Shown here one piece after another: positions 34,244 to 35,818 of a stretch of 35,818 nt of DNA (position 1 is its first letter; each line of letters starts with the position of its first letter). The DNA is from Bacteroidia bacterium (GTDB taxonomy: Bacteria; Bacteroidota; Bacteroidia; Bacteroidales; F082), in contig JAUNNU010000013.1 of NCBI GenBank assembly GCA_030537295.1, forward strand, positions 1 to 35,818, in the 5' to 3' direction. The position numbers and the translations under genes were made by a program. The notes under the pieces are model-generated. The model had not been told where the DNA came from, did not search any database, and worked only from the letters and a program-made list of their open reading frames with translations.

Positions 34244-34465
34244 ATGAACTACTGGGCGTTTCTGCTTCCGACATTATTTCTTGTGCTTCTGGCGTTTGCG
34301 TCGATAGGCATCAAGATGATTGTGAAAAAAGACGGCGAATTTGAGCGCAAGTGCGCACATTCGCTCGACCCCGATGCGAAGTGCGTGTGCGGTGGCGGGA
34401 AGTGTCGTAATCAATTTGAAACGGAAGAGAAGAAAGAGGAAACTACGGTTTCAAGCAACCGATAG
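34244..34465 (+). CDS. Small single-pass membrane protein with cysteine-rich tail, distantly NqrM-like
   Basis: A 73-residue protein with one N-terminal membrane helix (about 4-27, NYWAFLLPTLFLVLLAFASIGIKMIV), a short basic stretch and the motif CAHSLDPDAKCVCGGGKC, then a charged tail. Four cysteines in this spacing could bind a metal. The layout, one helix then a Cys cluster, recalls NqrM, the small factor needed for iron delivery to Na+-NQR, and similar small Bacteroidota proteins, but the match is loose and no nqr gene is in the window. Its end overlaps the convergent ATPase gene by 23 bases. Confidence 0.65.
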   Translation: MNYWAFLLPTLFLVLLAFASIGIKMIVKKDGEFERKCAHSLDPDAKCVCGGGKCRNQFETEEKKEETTVSSNR

Positions 34466-35723
34466 GCACCACAAACACGCCGTCGTCACGTTTGTAAGGA
34501 TAGTCGCCGATTCCTGTCAGAACCATCATAAAAGCGGGGCTTTTCATCCGTGTCGGGTCGATGATGTTAGCGAGCGACAACAGTGATTTCGCACCTTTGT
34601 CAATCCAGATGTCTCCGCCAATCTTTATTTCTATGAGACCATATTGTCCGTTTCTTAAATGTATCACAGCGTCGCATTCGAGTTTGTTGCTATCGCGATA
34701 ATGATAGACGTTGCCGCCCAAGGCATCGGAGTAAACTCGTAAGTCTCTCACTGCCAATGTCTCAAACAAAAATCCGAAACTTTCCATGTCGTTTATCAGG
34801 TCATCGGGGCCGAGTCCCAAAGCGGCTGTTGCGATGCTTGGATCCGCGAAATAACGTGTCTCGCCTGTTCTGATTGCGGCTTTGCTGCGAAGATTCGGGT
34901 TCCATGCGGGCATGTCTTCTTCAACAAAAATCTTCTTTAAAATCTTGATGTATTCAGCCACGGTCTCGTCAGTCATGCTCGGTTGTGCGTTGGCGGTGAG
35001 GTCGGAATATATCGTTGTTATCGTTGTCTGTCCGCCTTGATGACGGCTCAGGCTTTTCACGATTCGCCGCATGAAATCTGCATCGCGCTGGATGTCATCG
35101 ACTCTTGAAATATCGCTGTTCAGTACGCCGTCCAAATAGTTTTGAGCAACTTTCAAAGAGGCGTTCTGCTTCATTTTCAATGTCTCCGGCCATCCGCCGC
35201 GGCATGTCAGATATGCCAAACGGTCGAGGTTTATTGACGACATCCCGTCAGGAACGATGCCTTTGAAAAGTTGCTGGAGACTCACATCGCCGCTGCTGTC
35301 TCCCGATTCCCACAGCGACATCGGGCGCATGGTGAGCCACGCGAAACGGCCGGTGCCGGAATGCCAGATTTTGCTTTTTTCTTTCTCTTTTGGAACAGCA
35401 GAACCCGTGAAAATAAACTGCCCTTGGTGGCATGGCCGGTGGTCAATTTCATAACGTGCCGTGTCCCATAGTTCAGGCACGAGTTCCCATTCGTCTATCA
35501 AACGGGGCGTTTCACCTTCGAGAAGACGCTGCGGATTCGTTTTTCCAAGCTGGATGTTCTGCCCAATCGTTGCGGGATTGTCCATGTATAAGACGCTTTT
35601 TGCGTGATGCGCGGCAGTGGTTGTTTTGCCGCACCACTTGGCTCCCTGAATGACTACGGCACCTGATGCTTCAAGCTGTTCTTCTAAAATTTTGTCCGCA
35701 ATTCTTGACCTATATTCTTCCAT
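34443..35723 (-). CDS. AAA ATPase of the DUF4143 type
   Basis: A 426-residue protein of a large family of uncharacterised bacterial and archaeal ATPases. The N-terminal AAA domain has a Walker A loop GAKWCGKTTT (about 28-37), a Walker B-like RLIDEWELVPELWD, and a sensor-like FIFTGSAVP. The C-terminal DUF4143 part includes YIKILKKIFVEEDMPAWNP, YFADPSIATAALG and GFLFETLAVRDLRVYS, then a nuclease-like sequence ECDAVIHLRNGQYGLIEIKIGG, whose D...E-x-K pattern matches the PD-(D/E)XK-like tail common in this family. It is a single-gene unit with its own promoter at 35748-35778. Some relatives have been discussed as toxin/antitoxin-like or defence genes, but no role is established here. Confidence 0.92.
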   Translation of the reverse strand: MEEYRSRIADKILEEQLEASGAVVIQGAKWCGKTTTAAHHAKSVLYMDNPATIGQNIQLGKTNPQRLLEGETPRLIDEWELVPELWDTARYEIDHRPCHQGQFIFTGSAVPKEKEKSKIWHSGTGRFAWLTMRPMSLWESGDSSGDVSLQQLFKGIVPDGMSSINLDRLAYLTCRGGWPETLKMKQNASLKVAQNYLDGVLNSDISRVDDIQRDADFMRRIVKSLSRHQGGQTTITTIYSDLTANAQPSMTDETVAEYIKILKKIFVEEDMPAWNPNLRSKAAIRTGETRYFADPSIATAALGLGPDDLINDMESFGFLFETLAVRDLRVYSDALGGNVYHYRDSNKLECDAVIHLRNGQYGLIEIKIGGDIWIDKGAKSLLSLANIIDPTRMKSPAFMMVLTGIGDYPYKRDDGVFVVPIGCLKP

Positions 35724-35747
35724 TGCAATTGATTTTTATTTCGGCTG

Positions 35748-35778
35748 CAAAAGTACTAATATTTAATGATATACGCAA
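35748..35778 (-). promoter_or_regulatory. Promoter of the DUF4143 ATPase gene
   Basis: On the minus strand TTG (35778-35776) and TACTTTTG (35755-35748) are separated by 20 bases, a good Bacteroidota promoter match. The ATG at 35723 follows after 24 bases. Confidence 0.65.
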
Positions 35779-35818
35779 GAAAAATTTTTCTTAGTCGGTG
35801 AGTTGAGGCGTTTTCAGT

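Overview
The window looks like a chromosome segment of a Gram-negative member of the Bacteroidota, probably a gut- or rumen-type Bacteroidales. The signs are promoters of the TTTG-N19-22-TAnnTTTG type, A-rich start regions without strong Shine-Dalgarno sequences, fimbrillin-like lipoproteins with a C-terminal FISUMP-like module, a periplasmic two-component sensor of the propeller/Y_Y_Y type, a TonB receptor with a carboxypeptidase-like N-terminal domain, and a type IX secretion (T9SS) sorting domain next to a PorV/PorQ-like barrel. No rRNA, tRNA, IS element, CRISPR array or phage gene was seen.

Layout. 1-2.9 kb: a secreted GH29 alpha-L-fucosidase and adenosylhomocysteinase. 2.9-6.9 kb: a lower-GC island with two tandem fimbrillin-like/FISUMP lipoproteins and a 48-residue protein between them. 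It is preceded by a palindrome-rich non-coding stretch and flanked by two copies of one hairpin repeat. 6.9-11.2 kb: a small Rieske-like lipoprotein on the minus strand, then a LytS-type sensor kinase overlapping its LytTR response regulator. 11.5-20.8 kb: a three-gene operon with a strong promoter (TonB-dependent receptor, 1461-residue T9SS-sorted protein, PorV-like barrel). 20.8-21.7 kb: greA and a HIT-family gene; the greA leader carries a terminator-like hairpin.

21.8-32.8 kb is the most unusual part. Two paralogous membrane enzymes of the LtaS/OpgB phosphoglycerol-transferase type flank a THUMP rRNA methyltransferase and a minus-strand operon of one MBOAT O-acyltransferase (AlgI-like) and two AlgJ/AlgX-like SGNH proteins. 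The second LtaS-like protein is fused to a C-terminal glycerophosphodiester-phosphodiesterase-like domain. Together they look like a periplasmic system that adds phosphoglycerol-type groups and acyl esters to a surface glycan or lipid, and perhaps removes the phosphoglycerol again. That is an inference: no substrate-defining glycosyltransferase lies in the window.

32.8-35.8 kb: tyrS, a small cysteine-rich membrane protein and a DUF4143-type AAA ATPase. The first 18 codons of the LtaS-GDPD fusion resemble the first 18 codons of tyrS.
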